From: Alphaproteobacteria bacterium
GTDB lineage: Bacteria; Pseudomonadota; Alphaproteobacteria; UBA9219
Length of the DNA: 38,581 nucleotides
Direction: 5' to 3'
Assembly: GCA_028866275.1 (NCBI GenBank)
Contig: JAGWIK010000019.1
Location: 1 to 38,581 of the forward strand
Of this stretch, positions 29,786 through 37,658 are shown one piece after another; positions within the stretch are counted from its first letter, which is position 1; the number at the start of each line of letters is the position of its first letter. Under the pieces are notes generated by a model. It did not search any database. It saw nothing but the letters and a program-made list of their open reading frames with translations, and was not told where the DNA came from. Made by a program: the position numbers and the translations under genes.

Positions 29786-30787
29786 TTATGGGGCAGGCGC
29801 TGCCTGCGCCGACATGGGGCGGCTGGCCGCAGGTGCCGCGGGATGCGTTCCCCGGTAAGCTGCGTAATGGGCCGCCACGATGTCGCGTGTTTTGTGATAA
29901 TCGCGCTTGAACGCCGCCACAAACGATCCTACAGGCATCTTCGCGTTGATATCATTGTTGGCGAGCGCCGCCGCCGGCAGAAAATGACGCATTTCCATAT
30001 GCGGTTCTTTTTGGCTGGCCTTGACGATATCAAGGGCGGTGTCGACGCCGAACATATGAAACATGCGGCATTCTGCGCCTTGCAAAATAGCGCATACGCC
30101 CGGATTGGCGGCGCGCAAATCGGCGATGTTCATGGCAGTCAGGTATGTCGACGCGAATGGGCTGTTGCGTCCATCCAGAATTGCCAGTTTTACATTCCGC
30201 CGGTCGTGAATGACGTGGACGATATTCCTGACGATGTGCGCGGGCGGCGCTTCCTGGGGAGGGAGGTTGGTTTCTTTGCCAGCATGCGCGCCCAGCGCTA
30301 TTTTTTTTGCCTGGGCGATGCCTTGCAACATGGTTTTTGCCGGCGCGCCACCGTGTTCGGCAATCAGTTTTTTGGCCTGATCGGCGACTTCCGGCGGTTG
30401 GGTCAGAACCTGGCTTTGCAGCAGGGACACAAAGGTTCCGGCAGTGATTTGCATAACGCCTTGCGCCGTGGACGTTGCGTCGACACGGCAATTTTGCCCC
30501 AGATCGGATTCCTTAAAGGCAAGGCACAACATATCCAGCGGAGAAATGCCCGCATGAACGCTGGCCGATGCGACGGCTAGTATGATGCCGTGTTGCTCGG
30601 CAAAAGCGAAATCTTCTGCGACACGTTTTTGCAGTAAGGATTGCCGGGCGTCGGTTATGGTTAAGACCGGTTTATGGGAATTCTGGCGCGCCCCGCCGCT
30701 GCGCCGTTCGGCTTCGGCGCTGGCGGCTGAAAAAAGAAGGGCCGTTAACCCGGCGGCAAATGCACGCCTGTGAATCTCCAAGGACAT
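29786..30787 (-). CDS. Exported protein with lysozyme-fold (lytic transglycosylase-like) core
   Basis: A 333-residue protein. The N-terminus HRRAFAAGLTALLFSAASAEA has twin arginines before the hydrophobic stretch, so a Tat signal is possible as well as Sec. Residues about 78-125 resemble the SLT/lysozyme fold: SPLDMLCLAFKESDLGQNC with a Glu at the catalytic position, then STAQGVMQITAGTFVSLL, matching the ES...A.G.MQ pattern. The remaining two thirds are not recognisable; the C-terminus is Ala/Pro-rich. It likely acts on peptidoglycan, perhaps locally. A potential ribosome site is weak. It converges with lpdA, 15 bases apart. Two palindromic elements lie upstream. Confidence 0.7.
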   Translation of the reverse strand: MSLEIHRRAFAAGLTALLFSAASAEAERRSGGARQNSHKPVLTITDARQSLLQKRVAEDFAFAEQHGIILAVASASVHAGISPLDMLCLAFKESDLGQNCRVDATSTAQGVMQITAGTFVSLLQSQVLTQPPEVADQAKKLIAEHGGAPAKTMLQGIAQAKKIALGAHAGKETNLPPQEAPPAHIVRNIVHVIHDRRNVKLAILDGRNSPFASTYLTAMNIADLRAANPGVCAILQGAECRMFHMFGVDTALDIVKASQKEPHMEMRHFLPAAALANNDINAKMPVGSFVAAFKRDYHKTRDIVAAHYAAYRGTHPAAPAASRPMSAQAAPAP

Positions 30788-30805
30788 TTTTATATAACCT
30801 GATTT

Positions 30806-30905
30806 CTATAACGCCCGAATATGCGAAATATTCAAAAGCGAAAGTATTTTGCGTTCAACGGAAAAAGCCCGACAAATGTGGCGATTTTTTGATTTTTTGA
30901 ACGCA
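30806..30905 (-). promoter_or_regulatory. Palindromes upstream of the lysozyme-fold gene
   Basis: On the minus strand TTATAG (30811-30806) could be a -10 element. Directly upstream of it lies a perfect 6-5-6 palindrome, GAATAT/ATATTC (30817-30833). Further up, TGCGTTCAA (30850-30858) and TTGAACGCA (30897-30905) are a 9-base inverted repeat 38 bases apart, with the repeated word GCGATTTTTT at 30881 and again about 33 bases on. Which of these is a regulator site is unknown; the -35 is weak. Confidence 0.3.
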
Positions 30906-30919
30906 GGAGAGGCGATTTT

Positions 30920-31261
30920 TTATAACGCCACGATTTTTCCGGGAAAGAAAACGCGGCCCCGTTTGTCTTCGATTTCGATAATCCAGGCGTCGGGGTCGAT
31001 GTCGGCCTGCCGCGCCAGATAGGCGTCGGCGTCGCGTTCCGGCATGGGGTCGGTGTGGGTGGCGGGCGTCCAGACGCGCGCGCCGTCGAAACGCGCTTCG
31101 ATCAACACGCGCGCCGTGCCGTTCAGCAGGTTGATTTTAAGGATAAGCGAACCGCTGGACGGGTCGCCGCGCCGCGTCACGGTCATGGGCACGCCGTCGC
31201 GCGATGCCTGTCTTATATGCGCGCTGACATATAAATCGGTCGCGAGGCGCTGGTCGGTCAT
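30920..31261 (-). CDS. DUF1491-family protein
   Basis: A 113-residue cytoplasmic protein that matches the DUF1491 family of alphaproteobacteria, function unknown. Features are an N-terminal helix (YVSAHIRQASRDGVPMTVTRRGD), a strand pair with SLILKINLLNG and a C-terminal DPDAWIIEIEDKRGRVFF, ending GKIVAL. The start overlaps the stop of surE by 4 bases (ATGA), so it is the third gene of the GT2-surE-DUF1491 operon. A longer reading of the frame would run far into surE and is rejected. Confidence 0.85.
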   Translation of the reverse strand: MTDQRLATDLYVSAHIRQASRDGVPMTVTRRGDPSSGSLILKINLLNGTARVLIEARFDGARVWTPATHTDPMPERDADAYLARQADIDPDAWIIEIEDKRGRVFFPGKIVAL

Positions 31262-31998
31262 TTGACGGCGGCCGCGCGGTTCAGCGTCAGGGCCGACACG
31301 GAAACATGTCCCTGCGCCAGCGCGGCGAGGTCGGTGTCCGGCGCGGCGCCGTCTTCGTTCGATTGCGGATAGAGCCAGAAATAATCCTTTTCGCGCAGAT
31401 CTTCGCGTTTTTCGATGTAAAAGGAAGTCAGTGTCCGGCGCGCGGGCTGTGTCCGGCGCATGGGTTTGATGCGGTCGGCGGGCAGGTCGGGAATATTGAC
31501 CGAAAGGCAATGATCGCTGTCCCAGCCGTCCGCGACCAGTTTCGTGATGATATCGGGCAGAACCGCGCGGGCCGCGTCCCAGCGCAGATTTTTCCGCGAC
31601 ACGCAATCGAGGCTGATGCCGATGGCGGGCACGCCCAGCATCAGGGACGTAAAGGCCGCGCCCAGCGTGCCGGACAGGCAGTCGTCATTGCCGGTATTCG
31701 CGCCCGCATTGACCCCCGACAGCACCAGCGCCGGCGGGGCGTCGCGCATTAAATGCGACAGGCCGAGGATAACGCAATCGGCCGGCGTGCCCGACACCGC
31801 CCATATGTTTTCGCCGCGCGGCACGCACCGCACGGGCGCGTTCATCGTCATGCTTTGGGCCACGCCGCTTTGGTCGGTATGGGGGGCGACAATCCAGACT
31901 TCGCGCGCGATCTGCCGCGCGACATCGGCCAGGGCTTGCAGGCCCGGCGCGTCGATGCCGTCGTCATTGGTCAGGAGGACGCGGGGCAGGAGGGTCAT
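31258..31998 (-). CDS. surE: 5'-nucleotidase / survival protein SurE
   Basis: A 246-residue metal-dependent nucleoside monophosphatase. The start LLTNDDGIDAPGLQAL has the metal-binding Asp pair, APHTDQSGVAQSMTM follows, and SGTPADCVI and LVLSGVNAGANTGNDDCLSG complete the site. In many proteobacteria surE sits with pcm and nlpD; here it is between a glycosyltransferase and a DUF1491 gene, overlapping both by 4 bases. Expected role: dephosphorylation of surplus nucleotides in stationary phase or stress. Confidence 0.96.
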   Translation of the reverse strand: MTLLPRVLLTNDDGIDAPGLQALADVARQIAREVWIVAPHTDQSGVAQSMTMNAPVRCVPRGENIWAVSGTPADCVILGLSHLMRDAPPALVLSGVNAGANTGNDDCLSGTLGAAFTSLMLGVPAIGISLDCVSRKNLRWDAARAVLPDIITKLVADGWDSDHCLSVNIPDLPADRIKPMRRTQPARRTLTSFYIEKREDLREKDYFWLYPQSNEDGAAPDTDLAALAQGHVSVSALTLNRAAAVK

Positions 31999-32927
31999 TT
32001 GTCAAACCCTATGCGTTGGGCGATCAGGTACAAAGGCCGCGCCTTCACTTCGACGAAGATGCGCGCCATATATTCGCCGATGATGCCGAGGCTGAGCAAT
32101 TGCAGCCCGCCCAGAAACAGAATGGCGACCATGATCGACGCGTAGCCGGGAACATCGACCCCGTTCACCAGCGTGTCGTAAATCAGGTAAAAGGCGTAAC
32201 TGATCGCGCCGACGGATACCAGCGCGCCGCACCATGTCCAGATGCGCAGCGGAAAGGTGCTGAAGCCAGACAGCCCGTCGAAAGCAAAGCGCACGAGGCG
32301 GAAGAAATTCCAGTGCGACGCGCCGGTGTCGCGCGGCGCGACATCGAACGGCACGGTGCCGCGCCGGAACCCGACCCACGCCGTCAGGCCTTTCATAAAA
32401 CGGTTGCGTTCGGGCAGGGCGTTGATGGCGTCGATGACCTTGCGGTCGAGCAGGCAGAAATCGCCCGCGCCTTCGGGCATTTGAATGTCGGCGATGGTGC
32501 GGAATACGGCGTAGAAAGCGCGGCTGAACAGGCGGCGCAATTTGCCGTCGGTGTCGCGGTTGGCGCGAATGGCATAGACAAGCTCGACGCCTTCGCGCCA
32601 TTTGGCCACCAGCGCGGCGATGACTTCGGGCGGATGTTGCAGGTCGCTGTCCAATGTTATGGCGGCGTCGCCGCGCGCCAGATTAAGGCCGCAGGTCAGG
32701 GCCGTTTCCTTGCCGAAATTGCGGGCGAGGCGCACGATTTTCAGCCGTTGGTCGAATTGCCGTTCATGTTGCAGGGCGTCGAATGTCGCGTCGGAACTGC
32801 CGTCATCGACGCAGATAATTTCGTAATCCATTTCCAGTTGTCCCAGCACGGGATAAAGCCGCCGGAACAAGGCGCGCACGCCGCCGGATTCGTTATGGAA
32901 GGGAAGGATGATGGAAAGAAGGGGCAT
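31995..32927 (-). CDS. Membrane-bound glycosyltransferase family 2 (GtrB/DPM1-like)
   Basis: A 310-residue polyprenyl-phosphate glycosyltransferase type. The GT-A domain starts LLSIILPFHNESGGV, has ICVDDGSSD for nucleotide-sugar binding, GDAAITLDSDLQHPPE with the DxD-like metal site, and WVGFRRGTVPFDVAPRD further on. Two membrane helices follow at about 228-252 and 267-290 (SIMVAILFLGGLQLLSLGIIGEYMARI), as in GtrB or YkcC proteins. It probably moves a sugar to undecaprenyl phosphate at the inner face of the membrane. It is the first gene of an operon with surE and DUF1491, overlapping surE by 4 bases. Confidence 0.93.
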   Translation of the reverse strand: MPLLSIILPFHNESGGVRALFRRLYPVLGQLEMDYEIICVDDGSSDATFDALQHERQFDQRLKIVRLARNFGKETALTCGLNLARGDAAITLDSDLQHPPEVIAALVAKWREGVELVYAIRANRDTDGKLRRLFSRAFYAVFRTIADIQMPEGAGDFCLLDRKVIDAINALPERNRFMKGLTAWVGFRRGTVPFDVAPRDTGASHWNFFRLVRFAFDGLSGFSTFPLRIWTWCGALVSVGAISYAFYLIYDTLVNGVDVPGYASIMVAILFLGGLQLLSLGIIGEYMARIFVEVKARPLYLIAQRIGFDK

Positions 32928-32950
32928 GATTTTGGTAGCTGTTGCGCCGG

Positions 32951-32983
32951 AAAAGAAAAAGGGGAAGCCAAGCTTCCCCTTTT
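32951..32983 (-). terminator. Terminator behind rpsU
   Basis: GGGGAAGC (32961-32968) and GCTTCCCC (32972-32979) form an 8-base-pair stem with a 3-base loop. On the minus strand the stem is followed by TTTTTCTTTT (32960-32951), so it ends the rpsU transcript 20 bases after its stop codon. On the plus strand it also has four T, but no plus-strand gene needs it. Confidence 0.88.
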
Positions 32984-33003
32984 ATATACGTATCCGGCTT
33001 TGA

Positions 33004-33207
33004 TTAGAAGCCTTCGCGTTCCTTGCGCTTGCGTTCGACTTTGCGCTGGCGGCGGACGGATTCGGCTTGCTCGCGCGCTTTGCGTTCGCTGGGTTTCTCG
33101 TAGCTCTTGCGCAGCTTCATTTCACGGAAAACGCCTTCGCGTTGTAATTTCTTCTTGAGCGCGCGCAGCGCTTGATCGACATTGTTATCACGGACGAGAA
33201 CTTGCAC
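33004..33207 (-). CDS. rpsU: Ribosomal protein bS21
   Basis: A 67-residue, very basic protein of the small ribosomal subunit that helps initiation near the 3' end of 16S rRNA. The pattern [28 protein letters not shown] with [17 protein letters not shown] is classic bS21, ending in an Arg/Lys-rich helix. The ribosome site GGAGG lies about 9 bases before the ATG. It is transcribed alone: a probable promoter is found at 33252-33280 and a clear terminator follows the gene. Confidence 0.97.
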   Translation of the reverse strand: MQVLVRDNNVDQALRALKKKLQREGVFREMKLRKSYEKPSERKAREQAESVRRQRKVERKRKEREGF

Positions 33208-33251
33208 GAACGATCCCTCCTCGGGGAGCTAATGGTTGTCACAGGGGCGTG

Positions 33252-33280
33252 GACATAACACAGACATTGGGAAAGGGCAA
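33252..33280 (-). promoter_or_regulatory. Probable rpsU promoter
   Basis: On the minus strand TTGCCC (33280-33275) and TATGTC (33257-33252) are separated by 17 bases. The -35 matches 4 of 6 and the -10 matches 4 of 6 including the important first TA. It lies 45 bases ahead of the rpsU start codon. Confidence 0.4.
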
Positions 33281-33369
33281 TAAATTCGCGCCTTTTTGAG
33301 GGGTAATATGCCAAAATCTATATTTTTCAATGTGTTGAATTGTTTTTCGGGTTGGGGTACAAACGCAAA

Positions 33370-34008
33370 ATGAACGATAAACGGCAAAAACTCCTGATGG
33401 CGATTCTGGCGCAGATCCCGCGCGAGGGCTGGACGGCGCGGGCTTTGGCGCAAGGCGCCGCGCAGGCGGGGGTAATGGAAAGCGCAGCGCGGCGCGTTTT
33501 TCCGCGCGGCATTGAGGATGTCGTTTTGGCTTTTGCGGACAAGATAGATGCCGACATGCGGGCCGCGATTACTGCCGACAGAAAATTTGCGGCGCGGCGC
33601 ACGCGCGACAAAATCGCCTTTGCGGTATGGGCGCGGTTGCGGGCGGCGGAACCGCATCGCGACGCTTTGCGCCGTTTGGGGATATGGGCGATGATGCCGC
33701 GCCATATGCGCGCGGGCGGCGACATGATGTGGCGCGCCGCCGACGCGGTATGGCGCGCGGCGGGCGATGCGTCGACCGATTATAATTATTATACCAAACG
33801 GTTATTGCTGATCGCGGTGATGAAATCGACGCTGGCTTTCTGGTTCAACGACGCATCGCCGGGGTATCGCGACAGCTACGCATTTCTGGAACGCCGCATC
33901 GCCGATGTTCTGGCTGTGGGCAAGGGTATTGCCGCGGTCAAGGCGGTGGGTGTCGAAGACGTGATGTCGATGGCGCGGGCTAGCTTGCGAGCACGGTGGA
34001 AATTTTAA
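33370..34008 (+). CDS. COQ9-family ubiquinone biosynthesis protein
   Basis: A 212-residue protein of the COQ9 family, a lipid-binding member of the TetR-like fold that in mitochondria supports the COQ7 hydroxylase in ubiquinone synthesis. The N-terminal helix-turn-helix-like part (QIPREGWTARALAQGAAQAG) and the C-terminal domain with RLGIWAMMPRHM, MWRAADAVWRAAGDASTDYNYYTKR and STLAFWFNDASPGY are characteristic. The ATG at 33370 is chosen since the upstream in-frame ATG adds a non-conserved leader. Its last 29 bases overlap, on the other strand, the orphan pilin gene. Confidence 0.92.
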   Translation: MNDKRQKLLMAILAQIPREGWTARALAQGAAQAGVMESAARRVFPRGIEDVVLAFADKIDADMRAAITADRKFAARRTRDKIAFAVWARLRAAEPHRDALRRLGIWAMMPRHMRAGGDMMWRAADAVWRAAGDASTDYNYYTKRLLLIAVMKSTLAFWFNDASPGYRDSYAFLERRIADVLAVGKGIAAVKAVGVEDVMSMARASLRARWKF

Positions 34009-34150
34009 GGAACAGGTCGTGCAGGACGGTTTGCCCCAGCACCTGCACCGCGCCGACGATGGCAAGGAACACCAGTCCGGCGATCATGCCGTATTCAATT
34101 GCCGTCGCGCCGTTTTCGGCGCGCAGGAAAACCCGCATGAGATGTGACAT
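33980..34150 (-). CDS. Flp/Fap-type (type IVb) pilin, orphan
   Basis: A 56-residue peptide reading MSHLMRVFLRAENG, then ATAIEYGMIAGL, then a hydrophobic helix (LVFLAIVGAVQVLGQTVL). The short basic leader ending in Gly, the ATAIEYG start of the mature protein with Glu at position 5, and the hydrophobic helix are the defining features of Flp pilins processed by a TadV/CpaA prepilin peptidase. GAGGG lies upstream of the first ATG; the second Met is an alternative start. No tad/cpa assembly gene is within the window. The 3' end overlaps the converging COQ9-family gene by 29 bases. Confidence 0.88.
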   Translation of the reverse strand: MSHLMRVFLRAENGATAIEYGMIAGLVFLAIVGAVQVLGQTVLHDLFLKISTVLAS

Positions 34151-34243
34151 GCCGCCAGCCCTCTTTCATTCCCATGCCGGATTGTAACAGGAATTGGGTA
34201 ATGAATGGTTAGCGGCGGCAACGCCTTGATCCGCAATTGCTAT

Positions 34244-35896
34244 TTATGCCGGAAGTTTGTTCTGTTCCCGGGTTTTCAGGAAGCGGATATCGGGGTTTTC
34301 GTCCTGCGCGCGGTTAAGTTGCCACGCGTTGCGGGCCAGAAACACCAGCGCGCCGTCATGGTCTTCGGCCATGCTCGACCGGTTGGCGTCGGTGAAGGCT
34401 TTCAGTTTCGCCGCGTCGTCGCATTCGATCCAGCGCGCGGCTTCGATGCCCGCGGATTCGAATTTGGCGGGCAGGCCGTATTCGGCTTCGATGCGCGCGG
34501 CCAGAACTTCGAATTGCAACGGGCCGACGACGCCGACCACCCATTCCGACCCGATCAATGGTTTGAAAACCTGCGATGCGCCTTCTTCGGCGAAATGTTC
34601 CAGGGCGCGGCGCATATGCTTGGCCTTCATCGGGTCGCCGATATGCACGCGGCGCAATAATTCGGGCGCGAAGCTCGGCACGCCGACAAAGCGCAGCGTT
34701 TCGCCTTCGGTCAGCGTGTCGCCGATGCGCAGCGTGCCGTGGTTGGGGATGCCCATGATGTCGCCGGCATAGGCGTCTTCGGCCAGTTCGCGGTCGCGCG
34801 CCAGAAACAATACGGCGTTGTTGACCGCGATCTGTTTTTCGCTGCGCACATGGTATAATTTCATGCCGCGCTTGAAATGGCCCGAACACAGCCGCACAAA
34901 GGCGATGCGGTCGCGGTGGTTGGGGTCCATATTGGCCTGAACCTTGAAGACGAAACCGGTCAGTTTGTCGTCGGTCGGTTGCACGTTTCGTTGGTCGGCC
35001 TTTGTGGCTTGCCGCGCCTGTTCCGCGCTGCGCGCGACCATGACGGCGGCTTGCGGGCGCGGCGACGGCGCATATTCCGCCAGCCCCAGCAGCAATTCGC
35101 GCACGCCGAAATTATTGACGGCGGAACCGAAATAAACCGGCGTCATATGGCCGGCGCGATAGGATTCGGCGTCGAAGGGCGGGCACAGGCCGCGCACCAT
35201 ATCGACATCCTCGCGCAGCTTTGCCGCCGCTTCCGCGCCCAGCAATTCGTCGAGTTTGGGGTCGGAAAGCCCGTCGCATTGAATGCCGTCGGTCAATTTG
35301 TCGCCGCGGGTGCGGTCCATTAAAATCAGCCGGTCGCGGATTAAATCGTAACAGCCGCGGAATTCGCGGCCCATGCCGATGGGCCAGCTGGCGGGGGTGA
35401 CGTCGAGCGCCAGCGTTTGCTCGATCTCGCTCATCAGATCGAACGGGTCGCGGGCTTCGCGGTCCATTTTGTTGATGAAGGTCATGATCGGCACGTCGCG
35501 CAGGCGGCAGACTTCGAACAATTTGCGCGTCTGGCTTTCGATGCCTTTGGCGGCGTCGATCACCATCACCGCGCTGTCGACCGCGGTCAGGGTGCGGTAG
35601 GTGTCTTCGGAAAAATCTTCGTGGCCCGGCGTGTCGACGAGGTTGAAGCTGCGGTCGGCGTAGTCGAAGCTCATGACCGACGCGGTGACCGAAATGCCGC
35701 GGTCGCGTTCGACCTTCATCCAGTCGGAATGGGCGCGCCGCGCGTCGCCGCGCGCCTTGACTGCGCCGGCCATTTGAATGGCCCCGCCGAACAAAAGCAG
35801 TTTTTCCGTCAGCGTCGTTTTGCCCGCGTCAGGGTGGGCGATAATGGCGAAAGTGCGCCGCCGCGATGTGATGGTTTCGAGGTTATCCGTGGTCAT
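34244..35896 (-). CDS. prfC: Peptide chain release factor 3
   Basis: A 550-residue translational GTPase that recycles RF1 and RF2 after termination. Motifs seen are the P-loop AHPDAGKTTLTEKLLL, the switch I region with VERDRGISVTASVMSF, DTPGHEDFSEDTYRTL (G3), TFINKMDREARDP (G4), and the RF3-type C-terminal domains with FVFKVQANMDPNHRDRIAF, FAPELLRRVHIGDPMKAK and GVVGPLQFEVLAARIEAEY. The length is slightly above the 529 of E. coli RF3. The start ATG sits near the beginning of conserved sequence. Its neighbours are unrelated, so it is probably transcribed alone. Confidence 0.97.
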   Translation of the reverse strand: MTTDNLETITSRRRTFAIIAHPDAGKTTLTEKLLLFGGAIQMAGAVKARGDARRAHSDWMKVERDRGISVTASVMSFDYADRSFNLVDTPGHEDFSEDTYRTLTAVDSAVMVIDAAKGIESQTRKLFEVCRLRDVPIMTFINKMDREARDPFDLMSEIEQTLALDVTPASWPIGMGREFRGCYDLIRDRLILMDRTRGDKLTDGIQCDGLSDPKLDELLGAEAAAKLREDVDMVRGLCPPFDAESYRAGHMTPVYFGSAVNNFGVRELLLGLAEYAPSPRPQAAVMVARSAEQARQATKADQRNVQPTDDKLTGFVFKVQANMDPNHRDRIAFVRLCSGHFKRGMKLYHVRSEKQIAVNNAVLFLARDRELAEDAYAGDIMGIPNHGTLRIGDTLTEGETLRFVGVPSFAPELLRRVHIGDPMKAKHMRRALEHFAEEGASQVFKPLIGSEWVVGVVGPLQFEVLAARIEAEYGLPAKFESAGIEAARWIECDDAAKLKAFTDANRSSMAEDHDGALVFLARNAWQLNRAQDENPDIRFLKTREQNKLPA

Positions 35897-36011
35897 TTTT
35901 TCCGTCCAGAGGCGTTGTCATAGCCGGAGATGCGGGGATTGTCAGCATTTATTGTCGTTTGGCGGGGTTTGCCTTACGCGATGCGGGGGCGTAGTATGGC
36001 CGCGTAAATCC

Positions 36012-36050
36012 TTTACGACGGGGATTTCTAGGTTTAGAATGATTCTAAAC
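36012..36050 (+). promoter_or_regulatory. dps promoter with Irr-type iron control element
   Basis: GTTTAGAAT (36032-36040) and ATTCTAAAC (36042-36050) form a perfect 9-1-9 palindrome, matching the TTTAGAA-N3-TTCTAAA iron control element bound by Irr in alphaproteobacteria. TTTACG (36012-36017) and TAGAAT (36035-36040), 17 bases apart, form a plausible promoter whose -10 lies inside the palindrome. Binding should therefore block transcription of dps when Irr is active, that is under low iron/heme, and allow iron storage when iron is plentiful. Confidence 0.75.
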
Positions 36051-36068
36051 AAATGAAAGGAATGCATC

Positions 36069-36530
36069 ATGGCTAAAATATCGACACGCAACAGCAGCGC
36101 GCAGGTCGCCAAGCATCTGGCCTGGGTTCTCAGCGACACCTATGTTTTGATGATCAAAACGCACGGGTTTCACTGGAACGTGACGGGCGAACTGTTTCCG
36201 CAACTGCACGGGCTGTTCGACACGCAATATAACGAATTGTTCGCGGCGACCGACGATATCGCCGAGCGCATCCGCGCGCTGGGCGTGCAGGCCCCCGGCA
36301 GCATGAAGGGATTTCTGGAACATACCGCTGTCAAGGAAACGGGCGCCGCGCCCGACGCGATGGGGATGGTCAAGGAATTGCTGAAATATCATGAAGCGGC
36401 CCGCGCGCGCGTGGCCGAGGCTTGCGATTTCGCGGGCGAAGCCGGCGACAAGGGCAGCGAGGATTTGCTGATCGGCCGTCTGCGCGCGCACGATAAAGCC
36501 ATATGGATGTTGCGCAGCATTGTGGAATAG
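36069..36530 (+). CDS. dps: Dps-type ferritin-like DNA-protection protein
   Basis: A 153-residue four-helix ferritin-like protein. The ferroxidase region MIKTHGFHWNVTGELFPQLH followed by FDTQYNELFAATDDIAERIR holds the His, Asp and Glu ligands shared between two subunits in Dps. It should form a dodecamer that oxidises Fe2+ with peroxide and stores iron, with the basic N-terminus (AKISTRNSSAQVAK) available for DNA contact. AAAGGA lies upstream of the ATG. An Irr-type box covers its promoter. mnmA follows 9 bases after the stop and may be co-transcribed. Confidence 0.95.
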   Translation: MAKISTRNSSAQVAKHLAWVLSDTYVLMIKTHGFHWNVTGELFPQLHGLFDTQYNELFAATDDIAERIRALGVQAPGSMKGFLEHTAVKETGAAPDAMGMVKELLKYHEAARARVAEACDFAGEAGDKGSEDLLIGRLRAHDKAIWMLRSIVE

Positions 36531-36539
36531 CCGCACGGA

Positions 36540-37649
36540 ATGAACAGTCTTGGATTCGATAAACCGCCGCAGCAAACGCGCGTCGTCGTCGCCATGTCGG
36601 GCGGCGTCGACAGCTCGGTGACGGCTGCCTTGTTGAAAGAGCAGGGCTATGACGTCGTCGGCGTGACGCTTCAGCTGTATGATTACGGCATGGCGGTCGA
36701 ACGCAAGGGCGCGTGCTGCGCGGGGCAGGATATATACGACGCGCGCACGGTGGCCGAACGTATCGACATCCCGCATTACGTTCTGGATTACGAAAGCAAA
36801 TTTTCGCAAAGCGTGATGGATGATTTCGCCGACAGCTATCTGCGCGGCGAAACGCCCATCCCATGCGTGCGGTGCAACCAGCGCGTCAAATTCCGCGACA
36901 TGCTGGCGATGGCGCGCGATCTGGGGGCCGAAGCTTTGGCCACCGGCCATTATGTGCGTCGCGTGGCGGGGGCGCACGGGCCCGAATTGCATCGCGCCGT
37001 CGATGCCGGCAAGGATCAAAGTTATTTCCTGTTCACGACGACGAAGGAACAGCTGGATTTCCTGCGCTTTCCCCTCGGCGGCATGAACAGCAAAACCGAA
37101 ACCCGCGCGCTGGCAGAAAAATACGGGTTGGCCGTGGCCGACAAGCCCGACAGCCAGGATATATGCTTTGTTCCCAATGGCGATTACGCCAGCGTGGTGG
37201 CGAAGCTGCGCCCTGGCGGCATTGACCCCGGCGATATTGTCGACGAAGCCGGCAATGTGCTGGGCCGCCATGACGGCATTATTCATTTCACGGTGGGGCA
37301 GCGGCGCGGCATCAACCTGACGCGCGGCGGCGAAAATAACGAACCGCTTTATGTGTTGCGCGTCGATGCCGGCAAGCGGCAGGTTGTGGTCGGCCCGCGC
37401 GCGGCGTTGGCGCAACAGATGGTGCGGCTGCGCGATGTCAACTGGCTGGGGCATGCCGATGCTGTGCGCGACGTCGATGTGACGGTTAAATTGCGGTCGG
37501 CCCAAGCCCCCATCGCGGCGCGTTTTACCCGCGACGGCGACGGCGGCGTTTTGACATTGCACGAACCTGCCTTTGGTGTCGCGCCGGGGCAGGCCGGCGT
37601 GATTTATGACGGCGACCGCGTTCTGGGCGGCGGGTGGATTGCGGCCTGA
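36540..37649 (+). CDS. mnmA: tRNA-specific 2-thiouridylase MnmA
   Basis: A 369-residue enzyme that thiolates U34 of tRNA-Lys, -Glu and -Gln. The PP-loop ATP-binding motif is [16 protein letters not shown] near residues 17-32. The two cysteines of the persulfide mechanism are in [14 protein letters not shown] (about 108) and [13 protein letters not shown] (about 206); GHYVRR and [11 protein letters not shown] are also family-typical, and a beta-barrel domain closes the protein. A nearby GACCAGQD is conserved in alphaproteobacterial members. It is only 9 bases from dps with no terminator seen between them. Confidence 0.97.
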   Translation: MNSLGFDKPPQQTRVVVAMSGGVDSSVTAALLKEQGYDVVGVTLQLYDYGMAVERKGACCAGQDIYDARTVAERIDIPHYVLDYESKFSQSVMDDFADSYLRGETPIPCVRCNQRVKFRDMLAMARDLGAEALATGHYVRRVAGAHGPELHRAVDAGKDQSYFLFTTTKEQLDFLRFPLGGMNSKTETRALAEKYGLAVADKPDSQDICFVPNGDYASVVAKLRPGGIDPGDIVDEAGNVLGRHDGIIHFTVGQRRGINLTRGGENNEPLYVLRVDAGKRQVVVGPRAALAQQMVRLRDVNWLGHADAVRDVDVTVKLRSAQAPIAARFTRDGDGGVLTLHEPAFGVAPGQAGVIYDGDRVLGGGWIAA

Positions 37650-37658
37650 GTTTTGCGC

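Noticed and set aside
29759-29786. ATTCACA/TGTGAAT inverted repeat spanning the lpdA and lysozyme-fold stop codons as a bidirectional terminator
   Set aside because: The stem is 7 base pairs with a 14-base loop and no T-run in either direction.
31262-31606. Long N-terminal extension of the DUF1491 frame
   Set aside because: It runs antiparallel-free but out of frame through surE and is Arg/Ala-rich low-information sequence; the ATGA overlap gives the natural start.
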